Source: Actinostola sp. cb2023
Taxonomy: Eukaryota > Cnidaria > Anthozoa > Actiniaria > Actinostolidae
DNA length: 64,000 nt
Direction: 5' to 3'
NCBI GenBank assembly: GCA_033675265.1
Contig: JAUJYZ010000049.1
Location: 30,001-94,000, forward strand
Position 1 is the first letter of the stretch; the number at the start of each line of letters is the position of its first letter. Under the pieces are notes generated by a model that did no database searches, was not told the DNA's origin, and was given only the letters and a program-made list of their open reading frames with translations. The translations under genes and the position numbers were made by a program. Shown one piece after another: positions 1 to 10,601 of the stretch.

Positions 1-963
1 GATGTTCTAATAGTTTTTGACGGATATATTTTATTTAACTTTCCACCATTTAGAGGGCAACATATTAGGTTTAAAATGGTGAACGACTTTGCATTACTTT
101 TCGAACTTTCTTAACGCTTCTAAGTTAATCAGTTATGCGGAAGTAACCGGTATCAGTTCCATATTTCGTTGTAAAAGGAAATAGTTTGCTAACTTCATGT
201 ACGCGTTTGGGTTTGAACTAGCTAGTTTAGCTTCAGTTAATCGGATCAATTTTTCGTTGGTGACTATAGTTGCAGTCACTCTGGTGTACTATGAAGCCGC
301 ACAAACGGTGAGTAAGGAAAATGTCGAGTTTCCTTAAAAACCCAGGATGAACAAAATGATGAAAGAAGTAAAGGCGCTGTTACACGTAACTTTTTCTCGT
401 TCAACTCGTCTCGCGAAAAAAATCGTTCAGTGCAGGTTGTAGGAGACCATGTCACACGTACAATTTCCGTTGCAACTTGTCTCACGCCCAAGCAAATTTC
501 AAGTTGCACGCGTACTCGTGAAGCCGTCATTTCCACTCTTTTCTGGGAAAATATCGTAATCTTTCTTCCTCGTCTGCCATGTTTACCGAAAATAATTGTG
601 TTTTGGTCTTTTTTATTATGTTGTAAGTTCTGGCTATCTCAGTGATCGACTCGTTCGCTCGATCTAGTTGCATGGACCCATGTTACACGTACTAAGTTCT
701 TACAAAAATTGTTGCAGAAAGTAGAAGCTAGTTCTATACTTAAAAAAATTGGGACTATTTGACAAACTAGTCCGTACACTAGGGAAAGAAAAAAAACTTA
801 ATTTTTTGTATGTCGAAAAATAAAAATGAAAAAATTAATGAGTTCCATCAGTGAGTTCCATCTTACACGTGTGAGGTACTTGTCCTTAAAACAACCTACA
901 ATTCGTTGCATTTCTTGTTGAGACATTTCTGAATATTTCTTAGTATATATGTTATATGAAAAT
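1..963. other. Intergenic, no recognised gene
   Basis: No coding region, RNA gene or clear element boundary was found. Short open frames on both strands (about 60-86 codons) show no family motifs. Motifs such as gttacacgt near 379, 450, 672 and 853 resemble the ends of the palindromic element at 16.77 kb, so degraded MITE sequence is possible. Confidence 0.5.
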
Positions 964-1066
964 CGATCTCTCCCCCTCCCCCCTGTGTCAATGTTGATTC
1001 ATAGTCACGTGTTTTGGATTTTGCGTGAAAGTCTAATCAACATTGTACTGAGGGGAGGGGAGATAT
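964..1066. repeat. Small inverted-repeat element (C-rich ends)
   Basis: The left arm (tctccccctccccc then tcaatgttgatt) pairs with the right arm (aatcaacattg then aggggaggggaga). A second member with the same C-rich ends and aacatt core lies at 23060-23153, so this is a dispersed short MITE-like family. No coding capacity. Confidence 0.6.
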
Positions 1067-1309
1067 CTGATATGAACATAATTTTTCATTGTTTTTAATG
1101 GGAGAATAGTCATATAAGCACCTTTGAAGCACAACTGTCTCAACAGTTTTGAATCGAATTGTAGCTGTCGCGAAAATGTTCAGTCAAATCTCTAGATCTT
1201 GGAACCGTGGTGGAAAATCAAAAAGCGCTATCGAAACCATTCTTCTGCAAAACAGTCGGTATGGACCGTGAATAACTAATTTATTTTCTCGATTTAAGTT
1301 TTCGTTATT

Positions 1310-1795
1310 GTGCTATCAGGCGAAATGCAGACCCCTGTCATATGTATAATAAAACAGAAAGCTGATTTCGGTGAAAGTTGCTCACCTTCGCTTGTGGTTT
1401 TCAAAGGTACACATATTTGTACAACAGGAACTTTAAACAAATTAAAAATAGGGTCGAAATATAAATTGAGAAATATAATTGACAGCTATACCGAGGAAGA
1501 ATATGTTTCTGTAGACTTTCGAAAAGTCCTTCCTCTTTCTGTTGCTACGCGCTCCGGGGAAGGACTTGTCGACCTTTCGCGACTTCGTCGCTCGCTTCAC
1601 GACCTCAATGGCTCGCTTCGCTCGCACATCTGGGATCTACAAGAGAGGTCGACTTGTGGCAAGTCTAATGTGTCTGCTGAAATGAACCCTACTGATATAT
1701 TTTATCACTCGTGCCCTCTTCGAATTAAAGTAAGTTCGTTTGCATATAGTGGAAACGAAAAGTGCGAAAGTTACGTTGTCCGAACAAGGTTGTGA
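1310..1795 (+). other. Open frame of 161 codons, unrecognised
   Basis: An ATG-initiated open frame sits just left of the foldback element at 1834. I do not recognise the product and see no domain motif, signal peptide or membrane segment. The segment 1540-1625 is locally repetitive (cgcttc/cgacctc). It could be chance or a remnant of an element; no splice signals were found that would make it an exon. Confidence 0.2.
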
Positions 1796-2148
1796 AATGT
1801 GTCGGTGTGACATTGCAAAGGGCCGACTATACAATAAGCCCCTTCATGGTTTTTCGCCGCCATTTTGAATTGGGGCAAACTCTGCAAAATAATAGAAATC
1901 TGGATCACTTTGACTTGTAGTACCTCCGCTCGATTTCATAATAATAAAGTTTATTAAAAAATTATTGAATAGCAATTATTGAAAAACTCAAGCTTACAAT
2001 AAATACAATAATAATTATTTACAATAATCTGATGTAAAGTATTATTACTTAATATTAATTAAGATATTGACATTAAAATTATGCGAATTAAGGTGATGCG
2101 TCCCATGATCTTATTGCAAAAGGGATAAAACTGTTTTGGAAACGTTTA

Positions 2149-3248
2149 GTGCGGCATTTGAAAAGTGGAATGGTTCTTGGGTGTCTTAATTATTCGAAAC
2201 GGAAAGGGTTCTCATTTCCAACAATTTTCTTTAGCAATGCCCGTTCGATGGTTAATAAGCTTGAAGACATACATGGATCTATTACATCCAATTCATGTTC
2301 AATCGCAGTTATTACGGAGTCTTGGCTGCCATCCCGCGTAACCGATGACTTAATCAGCATACCGGGGTTTGTGTCTTTTCGCCGAGACAGACCTGACAAT
2401 CAACGTGGTGGCGGTGTGTGCACGTTTATTAATTCTCAGCTGAATTTTATTGAACTGAGCGACTTATACAGCTCTGAATTCGAATGCCAATGGTTTTTGA
2501 TTAAGCCAAACCGATTACCTAGAGGGATTAATTCTATCATACTCGGAACAGTGTATCACCCCCCTGGTAACGACGACAACAAAGCTGCGTGCGTACCTTT
2601 TCAGCTGTCTGGACAAATCATTAACTGATCACCCCAACTCAGCGATCATTATTCTGGGCTATTTCAATCAATTTAAACCCGGAAATTTATGCTCCTCGTT
2701 CAAGTTGAAAAAAACTCGTTACCAAGGCCACGCGCGGGAAAAACATCTTGGATCAGGCTTACTCTACACTATCATCCCACTACGGTGATGCAGAAATTCT
2801 CCCGCCGCTAGGTTTGTCTGACCATTCAAGCGTCTTATTACAACCTGTGGATGCTTCGGCTCCCTATTTACCAACTACACGTACTAATAAGCGAGACTGC
2901 AGACCAGTCAACAAGCGTGCGTTGTTTTCGTCTTTGAGTACCGTCAACTGGTCTCCGCTTTACCATCTACCTTCCTGTGAGGATCAGTCCGTAAAATTTC
3001 AATCAACAATTATGAATGCAATGGATAGCCATCTCCCTTTTCGTCAGGTGAAAACTCACCCTACTGATAAGCCCTGGTTCACGCCTGAAATCAAAGAGGC
3101 CATTGCTAACCGCCAGCGTGCTTGGGTGAAAGGGAACTCTGTCAGTCTTGTTTACATTCTGGCGAAAAAAGGTCATGAAACTTTGCAAGTCTGCCCGTCG
3201 CTCATTTTACCAGAACAATGTCATGAATTCCCAAAATACCAACCCTAA
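2149..3248 (+). pseudogene. LINE APE endonuclease domain, frameshifted
   Basis: The N-terminal piece (2149-2628) has the endonuclease features NARS, ITESWL (catalytic Glu region) and RGGGVCTFI, then VYHPPG. A frame change follows, and the C-terminal piece (2748-3248) carries GLSDHSSV, the SDH catalytic motif, at about 2811-2834, then DKPWFTPEIK leading toward the RT. Two frames are needed to read the domain, so it cannot produce a working enzyme. Confidence 0.85.
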
Positions 3249-3303
3249 GAAATGGTGGGACACTATAAAGCGTCTGTCTGGTCAATGAAAATCCACTCCG
3301 CTT

Positions 3304-4262
3304 ATGTCAATAGTCGTGGATGGAACTGTGCTGAGTGGCCCTGCCCTTGCTAACGTAATCAATGATTCCTTTAGCAAGGTTACTAGTGACATGCAACCTT
3401 TGGACTTCAGCCCTGCCCCTGTGGATCATACGCCAGATGAATACATCATAACCCCCGAAGATACTGAGCGCTCTCTGTTAGCCGTTGAGGAAGGCAAATC
3501 AGCTGGACCTGATGACATCCCCAATTGGCTATTAAAGAATTTTGCGTCTGTAATTTGCCGCCCCATCGCTTCCATATTTAACGCCTCCATCAGTCAAGGC
3601 ACCGTCCCCTCGATGTGGAAATGCGCCGACGTTCTTCCCCTTGCAAAGATCTCCTAACCAAAGTCCGTCGACAGTGATTTGAGGCCGATTTCGCTCACTG
3701 CTGTCCTCAGCAAAGTTTTGGAAGGGTTCGTTCTCTCTTGGCTGTGTCCTATTGTTATGCCCCACATTGATCCCCGTCAGTTCGGCGGGATTAAAAACTC
3801 CTCCACCACGCACGCCTTGGTTCGTCTTGTCCACGAGTGGCTTCAAGCAACTGAGACCCCTAAGACAGTGGTTCGGTCATGCCTTATTGACTTCTCTAAG
3901 GCTTTTGATATAATTGATCACAACATATTGATCCACAAACTCCGCTTGCTTAACGTCCCGCAAATTTTATTGAACTGGTGCGCTAGTTTTCTTCAAGACC
4001 GCCAACAACGTGTCAAGCTTGGTCAAACAAAGTCTAGTTGGAAGTACATCAATGCCGGGGTGCCTCAGGGATCCAAGTTAGGTCCCCTTTTCTTCCTAGT
4101 AATGATTAATGACTTGACTACCTCTCTTCCTATCTACAAGTATATTGACGATTGCACAGTTTTTGAGGTTGTCACTCCCTCGTGCGCTACATCTACCTTG
4201 CAGAAGGAAGTTGATTATATCAATCAATGGACGACTACGAATAATATCCGTCTGAATATAAT
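3304..4262 (+). pseudogene. LINE reverse transcriptase domain, stop-interrupted and 3'-truncated
   Basis: One frame runs from 3304 to 4269 apart from a TAA at 3655-3657. Fingers and palm motifs are visible: KSAGPDDIPNWLLK, LRPISLT, FGGIKNSSTTHAL, DFSKAFD (about 3889), VPQGSKLGPLFF and the catalytic YIDD (4141-4152). The frame stops shortly after INQWTTTNNIRLNI, before the thumb. It is inactive by truncation alone. Confidence 0.88.
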
Positions 4263-4669
4263 TTCGTAGGATCATTTCGTAGGATTTTCAAAAACTTATC
4301 ATTTTAGAAAATATGTTTTCTTTGTTATTTATGTCCTATAATATGATGGGTATTGGGAGGCTACAAATCGAGAAAAAAATTTTTTCAAAATAAAACGTTC
4401 AGCACGTGAATTTGCAAATTAGCTCGAAATTTAAGATACAGTCGTGAAAAGAAGATTGACTCGAAAAAGGTAGTTAAAACACCTACATTGCTCTTATTTT
4501 CAGTCCGACAACTGATAATGCATGCCTGTTGATTATCGAAGTTTAAATTTTGAAAATCCAACAAAATCGAGCGGAATTACGGCAAGTCAAAGTGATCCAG
4601 ATTTCTGATAAATTTTGACAAGTTTGCCCCAATTCAAAATGGCGGCGAAAAACCGTGAAAGGGCTTATT

Positions 4670-5408
4670 AACATTGCTAAACAAAATTAGTATGCCTTTC
4701 ATAAAATATTAATCTCTATAAAAGTGTGTACCAAAGTAGTTATAGATGAGCACAGACATGATAAGAAATGATTTAAAATATCAAGCTGACAAAGAAAAGG
4801 GTGGCAAATTTCGCCAAAAAAAGAAAAAAAAGAAAAATAATAATTAATAAATGGAACACTTCGCCTGAGAAAAATCCAAGTGGATTCGACAGCTCTCCAA
4901 AGTTCCAAATATCACTCAATTCCAAATATCACTCAATTCCAAATATTAATTAATTATTGTGCCTTTTGAAGTTTTCTCGATTTTTTTTTTAAGAGAGAGA
5001 GACATAAAGAGATAGAAAGAGAGGCCTTATTCGTATCATAATTTATTTTTAAAAGGTCGTTCGTTCTAACTAAAGTAGATCGACATCAACTGGAAACTTC
5101 AGAAGGAAAAAGAAAATATATGTAATAGATTATTTAATTATATTACAACGTGTTTTAAAAAATGAATAAAAACCTAGGAATCCGAGCCTTGAAAATAGAT
5201 ATTGTGTGCTACAGTAACATGTAGAGAAAATATCAATTTGGGATTCTAAGAACAAAAGATTTTGAGATGTGCAACGACAACCGGCGGAGAGCTTTTGAAC
5301 TTTTTCTATCAATCCGGCGTCTGCTTTTAAAGTTTAGAAACCAATAACCAATTACATCAAGCGTCGGTAATCATGATGGCCATGTGTCAATCAAGGTCTT
5401 CAGCCAAT
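4670..5408. other. Intergenic, AT-rich, no gene seen
   Basis: The stretch has an A-rich tract (4815-4850), a T run at 4981-4991 followed by a GA-rich patch, and a short direct repeat (ccaaatatcactcaatt at about 4905-4940). No splice signals, domain-bearing frames or element ends were recognised. Confidence 0.5.
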
Positions 5409-5592
5409 CAAATAGTCAATTTCCGAGTTCCTTTTATCTCTGTTTCAAAACGAGTCTACGTGCGAAACCTTTCATATGCAAATGAGTTTTCCTTTTTCAT
5501 GTAAATAAAACTCATTTTCATATGAAAGGTTTCGCACGTAGACTCGTTTTGAAACAGAGATACTGAAAAGGAACTCGGAAATGGACTATTGC
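5409..5592. mobile_element. Palindromic MITE
   Basis: About 75-bp arms (cgagtctacgtgcgaaacct and flanks on the left, the exact inverse on the right) surround a short AT-rich centre. Outer sequence ttccgagttcctttt also repeats inverted. The near-identity of the arms suggests a fairly young or hairpin-maintained copy. Confidence 0.8.
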
Positions 5593-5852
5593 GTGTTTCA
5601 TAGCATGAAAGTTTAAATCTTTGACCACAAGGAATTGTATATAAAAATAACATTACAAATTATTTATTGAACTTCATCAAAGCACAAGAATATTCATGTC
5701 ATTTGTTATGTTGTAACTTACTTATATGTTGTTTTATCTTCACTAATTTTATATGGATTTTGTATTTATTAGTAGTTTGAGGGCCATAAGTTTATTAGTG
5801 TGTATATACTATTATGTGCTACCCTCTTGAAATAAAGTAATAATAATCATAA

Positions 5853-5995
5853 GTAATACCATGGCACTGAGGGATATTAGTGATTAAATGTCCCTGAAGC
5901 CGAGGGAAGTTTAGTAAAAGTCCCGAGCCTCCAAACTTCCCGAGGCTGAGGGACATTTAATCACTAATATCCCGAAGAAGCCATGGTATTAGTTT
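5853..5995. mobile_element. Palindromic MITE (taataccatggc ends)
   Basis: The left arm taataccatggc...gggatattagtgattaaatg is repeated inverted at 5946-5990. The centre also pairs (cgagggaagtt with aacttcccg). It abuts a second inverted pair beginning at 5996. Confidence 0.78.
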
Positions 5996-6815
5996 GTAAT
6001 ACCATGATCACCGAGGAAATGGACAAAAATACAGGCTTGAGTTAACCGGCGCAAAGGAGAATATATTATAGTGTTTTGTGAAAGAGTCTTGATTAGACTG
6101 TACTCTGGGGAATGCTTCATGTTGCACATCCTTGTTTCATTTACACAATAAAAGAGTATAAATTAGTTATAGTAAAGAGTACCTGAAGGTAAACAGATCA
6201 GAAATGGCGGAAGGTCGGTTTACTTTTATGAGAGATGACGAAGTGGAGCAAGTAAGGGAGAATATACGGTTCCTCAAAACACTAAAAAGCACATACAGAA
6301 AAAGAGGAAAGTGCCAACTAATATAATATTTCATTGTGTGAACAAATAACAGAAATAGGTCTAATAAAATATCCTTTTGACTTTTGTGCATTCCCTTCTA
6401 TTGCGCATGCGTTAACGATGTTGTGGATATCAAAATACCACTCTATTTTGAGCTTCACACATCCCACACGTCTTGAATGCTCGAGTCATCATAAGTAGAG
6501 GAGCGATTATAATAAGTACTAATCGGTTTGCTCTTGGGTCCCAATGATTGTGTGTACACCTGGTGTATATGAGGGACTGACTTGCATCCTCATGCATAGT
6601 AATGAGGGATATTTAGTCTAAATGTCCCTCATGAATATAATCATGAGGGACATTTAGTCTAAATTTCCCTCATGATTGTATTCATGAGGGAGATTTAGTC
6701 TAAATTTTCCCTCATTACTATCCATGAGCGATGCTTGACTTAGAGCTTTCGCGAGGGATGTTCGATATTAAATGTCCCTCGTGGAACAATGAAAACCGAG
6801 GTGATCATGGTATTA
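5996..6815. mobile_element. Inverted-repeat element with taataccatgatcacc ends
   Basis: The left end taataccatgatcaccga (about 5997-6013) is inverted at about 6796-6814. Ends resemble those of the adjacent palindrome at 5853, so the two are probably related. The interior holds no protein motif; it contains the palindromic minirepeat at 6589-6727. Confidence 0.6.
6589..6727. repeat. Palindromic minirepeat (atttagtctaaat core)
   Basis: Three tandem copies of a self-complementary unit, atgaggga..atttagtctaaat..tccctcat, are separated by short A/T spacers. Each copy can fold into its own hairpin. It lies within the inverted-repeat element at 5996-6815. Confidence 0.75.
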
Positions 6816-6955
6816 TAATAATAATTATAATATGCAAATGCACAAAATCATTAACATAGTTCTCTAACTCGTTCCCCAGACGTCCTTGGGTGCTTTGCTT
6901 CAATCATTCATGAGTTTCAATCTGCCAACGATTTGTTCAATTACCCGTATTAAAT

Positions 6956-6978
6956 ACCCCCCCCCCCCCCCCCCCCCC
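6956..6978 (+). repeat. Poly-C tract
   Basis: An uninterrupted run of about 23 C follows aaata. Length is likely to be polymorphic or inaccurate in assembly. Confidence 0.9.
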
Positions 6979-7045
6979 TCAATCAGTGCTCCGTTTTACG
7001 GGTATTTAATGCTCAACCGAGCTACACAGATTAAAAAGAAGTCGA

Positions 7046-7130
7046 AACAAGTGTGCGAGGTCACCGAGGATTGAACTACTGACCTCTCGCTTAACATGCA
7101 GCGCACATACCAACTAGGCCACACTTGCTC
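7046..7130 (-). repeat. tRNA-derived SINE-like fragment
   Basis: The - strand contains an A-box-like tggcctagttggt (7109-7121) and, 31 bases downstream, a B-box-like agttcaatcc (7068-7077). This is the internal pol III promoter layout of a tRNA. The acceptor stem does not close and no clean cloverleaf is apparent, so this is a tRNA-derived repeat head, not a working tRNA. It lies about 50 bp upstream of the receptor gene start. Confidence 0.6.
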
Positions 7131-7177
7131 CTATTCTGATAATTAATCAGTTCAACATATTTTCAGCCGATAAAATA

Positions 7178-7892
7178 ATGGGCAACAATACTTCCATCGA
7201 CCTGACAGGCGCGTTTGGCGGAGGTAACCGTTCTAATAATACCAACAGTACTGGTGAATCAAGCAACGGGTTCGGGTTCGGTGGTCGCCCAGCCCAAGAT
7301 CGCGATGCAGTTGATGCCCAGGCCTTCACAGCATTATTTCTGCAACTCTTTATTATCATCTTCAACATCATGATGATCATCGTTTTTCAACTCCGTCTTA
7401 AAAGCATCCCTTATATTATGATTCAAAACATCTTCATTATTGACCTCCTGTCTGCTCTCTTGCCTGGTGCAATGTGGTCTATTGGGGTCCAGCTTGACAA
7501 TCTGCCATGGCAGATGTTGTTGACGTCCCTCTGTCAGTTACAAGGATTCCTGAACTGTTTCCTGTTCAGCGGGTTCCTGTTCACCATTGCTCTCATTTCA
7601 GGGAGTCAGTTACTGACTCTCGCGGCTCCTGGAATGTACAAGAAGCTGTTTAAAGAGACTCTAGTTACGAGGCTCTTCCTCGGCCTTGCAGTTTGGATGC
7701 TCAGCGGTCTTCTGGCAACGTTTCCTGTAAGTTCACAATGGGGGATGTACGCCACGTTTGGCGCTAATTGTTGGATGACGTGGGTGACTGCAAATGATAT
7801 CCTTTTGTCGTTCAATGTTTTCACGACATGCCTAACCTTGGGACCTGCTGTTGCAATGGTCACTGTACTTGTCATTGTGTTGATGGCGAGAC
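7178..7892 (+). CDS. Rhodopsin-type 7TM receptor, exon 1 (TM1-TM5)
   Basis: The exon runs from ATG to the donor C|GTAAGT at 7893. The N-terminus has N-glycosylation sequons (NNTS, NRS, NNTNST) and no signal peptide. Five hydrophobic segments follow. Class A marks are the TM2 Asp in IIDLLSALLP, the TM3 Cys in SLCQLQ, the ECL2 Cys in GANCW and the TM4 Trp in LAVWMLSG. The DRY motif at the end of TM3 is missing (ISGSQLLTL), which is atypical. The exon ends with one base of a codon, matching the next exon. Likely an orphan cell-surface GPCR; no ligand can be inferred. Confidence 0.88.
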
Positions 7893-8571
7893 GTAAGTAG
7901 TATTGATAGTCATGATAAACACCTCAGTCAACAACATATTTGATGTCAATCATCACCACATCATGCACCAAGATATCATCACCAACAACACCATCTTATC
8001 ATTACCGTCATCACAATCATCGCTCGGCTATCACCACCAACTGTACCACCACATCATCGCATTATCAACGACATCATCATCAACAACATGCATCATCATC
8101 AACACTACCACTAACTACATCATTATAACATCATCGCCACCATTATCATCGCTATCTACCACCACGCACAAGGACCACCAAATTATCAACATCATCATCA
8201 TCATCGCTATCATCATCGCCATCGCCATCACCACCAATTACGTCACCGCAGTATCATTATCATCATCAACGTGATTTGCCATTTATTCATAACCGACATT
8301 ATTATTGTTACAATCCAATGCACCATCGTCATCATCAACATTATAATTCTTCCATTGCCACTAATACCATTTCATGGTCATCCGATCATCATCATCATCA
8401 TCTTCATTCATCAATACGATAATCACTGCCGTTATCATGATACCACAACGTAATGTCTTCGTTATTGGCTTTCATGATTGGAGAATGAGTCTGCGCAAAG
8501 AAGATCATTCCGTTAGAGAGCTGGAGTGTTTCGTTCATATGAGGAAACTGTTATTTTATTTATTTCCCAAG
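7893..8571 (+). other. Receptor intron with (CAT)n-type microsatellite
   Basis: GTAAGT donor at 7893 and ...tttcccaag acceptor ending at 8571. From about 7935 to 8440 the intron is dominated by imperfect atc/cat/acc trinucleotide repeats. The open frames across it are repeat artefacts. Confidence 0.85.
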
Positions 8572-8897
8572 ATCCAAACACCCAGCTGTCGTCCCAAAAC
8601 GATGTCATCATCATCGCTGCGATTCAACTACTGATTTTCACGGTACTGTGGCTTGCTTTGACGATCATCAACGCAGAGTGGATTCAAAGTCCGCAGAATG
8701 TGGATTTCAAAGTGATCATGTGTTTGTTCTTCTTCTACTATGCACGTGGTCTGTGGAATCCTTTCGTGTGCTTGGCAGTCAGCAGTAACGTGAGGAAAGC
8801 ATTTGTTGATGTCGTTTATCGCTGCAGGTGTTGCAGTTCCCCGCGAGTTGCCCCTTCTAATGATCAAGAACTTCAACCACCACCGATGCCTACTTAG
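8572..8897 (+). CDS. Rhodopsin-type 7TM receptor, exon 2 (TM6-TM7, tail)
   Basis: The exon joins exon 1 in frame (C + AT gives His) and adds 107 residues, giving about 346 in total, a normal class A length. TM6 is VIIIAAIQLLIFTVLWLALT without the usual CWxP. TM7 ends in WNPFVCL, a degenerate NPxxY. The cytoplasmic tail has a Cys cluster (YRCRCCSS), a possible palmitoylation site, and ends in PPPMPT before TAG. With five segments in exon 1 this completes seven. Confidence 0.88.
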
Positions 8898-9272
8898 GCT
8901 GCCTAACCGGTCGACGAGGAAAGTGGAAAAAAGAGGGGAACTATAAGAGATTGTTCCATGTAATTATCAGTAGATTTTGCCCGGTAGACTGGATAAAAGG
9001 TGATTACCTATAATAAGAGGGACCTTGTGTTTAGTACACTAGTATAGCAAAGTTTGCTGTAAGTAGGTCTTTAATTTTAGTTATCGAATTCATGAATAAT
9101 AATGAGACAAATACAATAGAAATCATAAGCGTAGCAGACATCTGTAAATTGGCAAGAGATTCGTTCTCATTTGCATTCAACTTTAACTCTGATTTTCTTG
9201 GCCAAACTGTTTCCTATCATCAAAATTATAGTAAAACATCCACTTATACATCGTTGGATTCGATATTAAGTA
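8898..9272. other. 3' flank of the receptor, no gene seen
   Basis: Presumably holds the receptor 3' UTR. No AATAAA was found close to the stop. The short frame at 9092-9373 runs into a palindrome and shows no family signature. Confidence 0.5.
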
Positions 9273-9369
9273 ATATACAATATTCGCGTCCGATCTGTAT
9301 GGGATTTACAAACTCTCGCCTACGGCTCGAGTTTGTAAATCCCATACAGATCGGCCGCTCATATTGTAT
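9273..9369. mobile_element. Palindrome with ctcgcctacggctcgag centre
   Basis: The arm ccgatctgtatgggatttac is followed by its inverse around a short centre (gcctacggc). A related centre (gccgtaggcgagtgcaat) occurs in the palindrome at 26814-26975, so the two probably belong to one family. Confidence 0.75.
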
Positions 9370-9494
9370 TTAAACAATACAACATTTTCCGTGTTTATAT
9401 TCAAAAAGTTCAAACTTTTTCGAGTGATCTCCCAACATCCCAAGTGTTTGTAAAAGTGAATATAAACACGGAAAATGTGTTGTATTGCTTTTAT
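9370..9494. mobile_element. Inverted-repeat MITE
   Basis: The arm caatacaacattttccgtg, then tttatattca, pairs with tgaatataaacacgg, then aaaatgtgttgtattg. Part of the right arm (gtgtttgtaaaagtgaatat) is found again inverted at about 10416-10446, suggesting a longer element containing this stretch. Confidence 0.7.
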
Positions 9495-10601
9495 AAAATA
9501 ACTACACGGTTTTCTTTACGCAAGTTTTCGTTGATCAAATGTGCAATTCTCCTGAAAACATCAGAAATGGCTCACCATCCAATCAAATCTTGCGAAAGAA
9601 ATCAAAATGGCAAAGCGATTCGACAACTTTTATCTGTACCGTTTCGCCGTTTAAAAAGTGTTTTGACAGGAAAATTGTTTTGAAGAATGCTATTTTCTGT
9701 CAGAAAATTACAGAAGACTGCTTCCTTTGTTAGTTAGTGTATCCTGTGAACACGAAAGACGAAGAAAAGTGAGAAAAGCTGAGCTGATTCAATGAAGACG
9801 TCAAACTTTCTGAAATATTTTAAAACTTGATGAATGGAGCACGAAGTCAGGTAGCCAACTCTACAGTTTTTGTCGTACTTTTGAACCTTTTCATAGTTTT
9901 TCTCAAGAATGTATAAACGATGGATGTTTTTGAGATACACGACTGAAATTAAGCTAAGCTTATAGTCAATATTTGATTTTGAATTTAGCTACAAGAATAA
10001 GCGAGAATTGTTCTGCTTTGTGAGTAGCTTTTAAATAGAGTAATACGGCTATCGTTGCTTGGTATTTTCAGTCGTACACTTGATAAAATATTGTAGCTAT
10101 AGAACTCAAAGAACGGTTAGTATGTGAGTTACATTTAGTTTTCTTCGTTATTCAATGTTCAAAATATAGGCCGACTCATCTGTCACTCGTCGTTTCGTGT
10201 GTTAATCAATGCACATGTTCGGCTTCAAAACAACAAAATCACATTTAGATAGAAGTTGAACTTGAGAAAATAAGAAATGCTGTAATTATTTGGATTTTGT
10301 TTATTTGGATTTTGTTTTATTTATTATAAATAAAACATGTTTGACAACAGAAAAAAATATATTTGTCGAATTGAATCCACTGCATCGCTTCAAGGTCTCT
10401 CAAGGTCACGGAAACCATGTTTATATTCACTTTTACAAACACGGTTTTGGGGAACTTCTAGCCAATCAGAGCGCGCGTTATATATATGTTATTTTATAAA
10501 AAGTACTTATCTTATTACCTGATTGACACGGTTTTCTTTGTTCTTTGTAGGGCTTTATATCCCATATTACCCTGCTCATTACGACTGCAAGGGTAATATA
10601 C
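9495..10601. other. Intergenic, no gene seen
   Basis: AT-rich sequence without recognisable coding domains. It contains the inverted echo of the 9440-9470 arm near 10416-10446, so it may be the interior and far end of a degraded inverted-repeat element. Confidence 0.45.

Larger units (their letters stand above)
2149..4262 (+). mobile_element. Broken non-LTR retrotransposon (CR1/L2-like LINE)
   Basis: It carries an APE-type endonuclease followed by a reverse transcriptase in the usual order. The endonuclease is split by a frameshift between about 2590 and 2740. The linker reads KKWWDTIKRLSG near 3247 before an in-frame TGA at about 3286. The RT has a further stop at 3655-3657. The RT keeps DFSKAFD, GVPQGSKLGPLFF and YIDD. 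The copy ends just after NIRLN, so the thumb, C-terminal region and 3' UTR are missing. Loss of the 3' end is unusual, because LINE copies normally lose the 5' end. A short duplication (atttcgtaggat twice) sits at the 3' junction, about 4261-4285. Clade assignment within CR1/L2 is by general RT look only. Confidence 0.85.
1834..4669. mobile_element. Foldback element interrupted by a LINE
   Basis: About 104 bp at 1834-1936 reappears inverted at 4566-4669. Both arms share aataagccc, cgccgccattttgaattgggg, and agaaatctggatcac followed by cgctcgatt. The arms differ by scattered substitutions, so the element is old. Almost all the interior is a LINE (2149-4262) with no relation to the arms, so the LINE probably inserted into a shorter non-autonomous element and pushed its ends apart. 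No transposase is visible. Confidence 0.75.

Noticed and set aside
7046..7130. A functional tRNA gene on the - strand
   Set aside because: A- and B-box-like motifs are present, but the acceptor stem does not pair and no clean cloverleaf forms; a tRNA-derived repeat is more likely.
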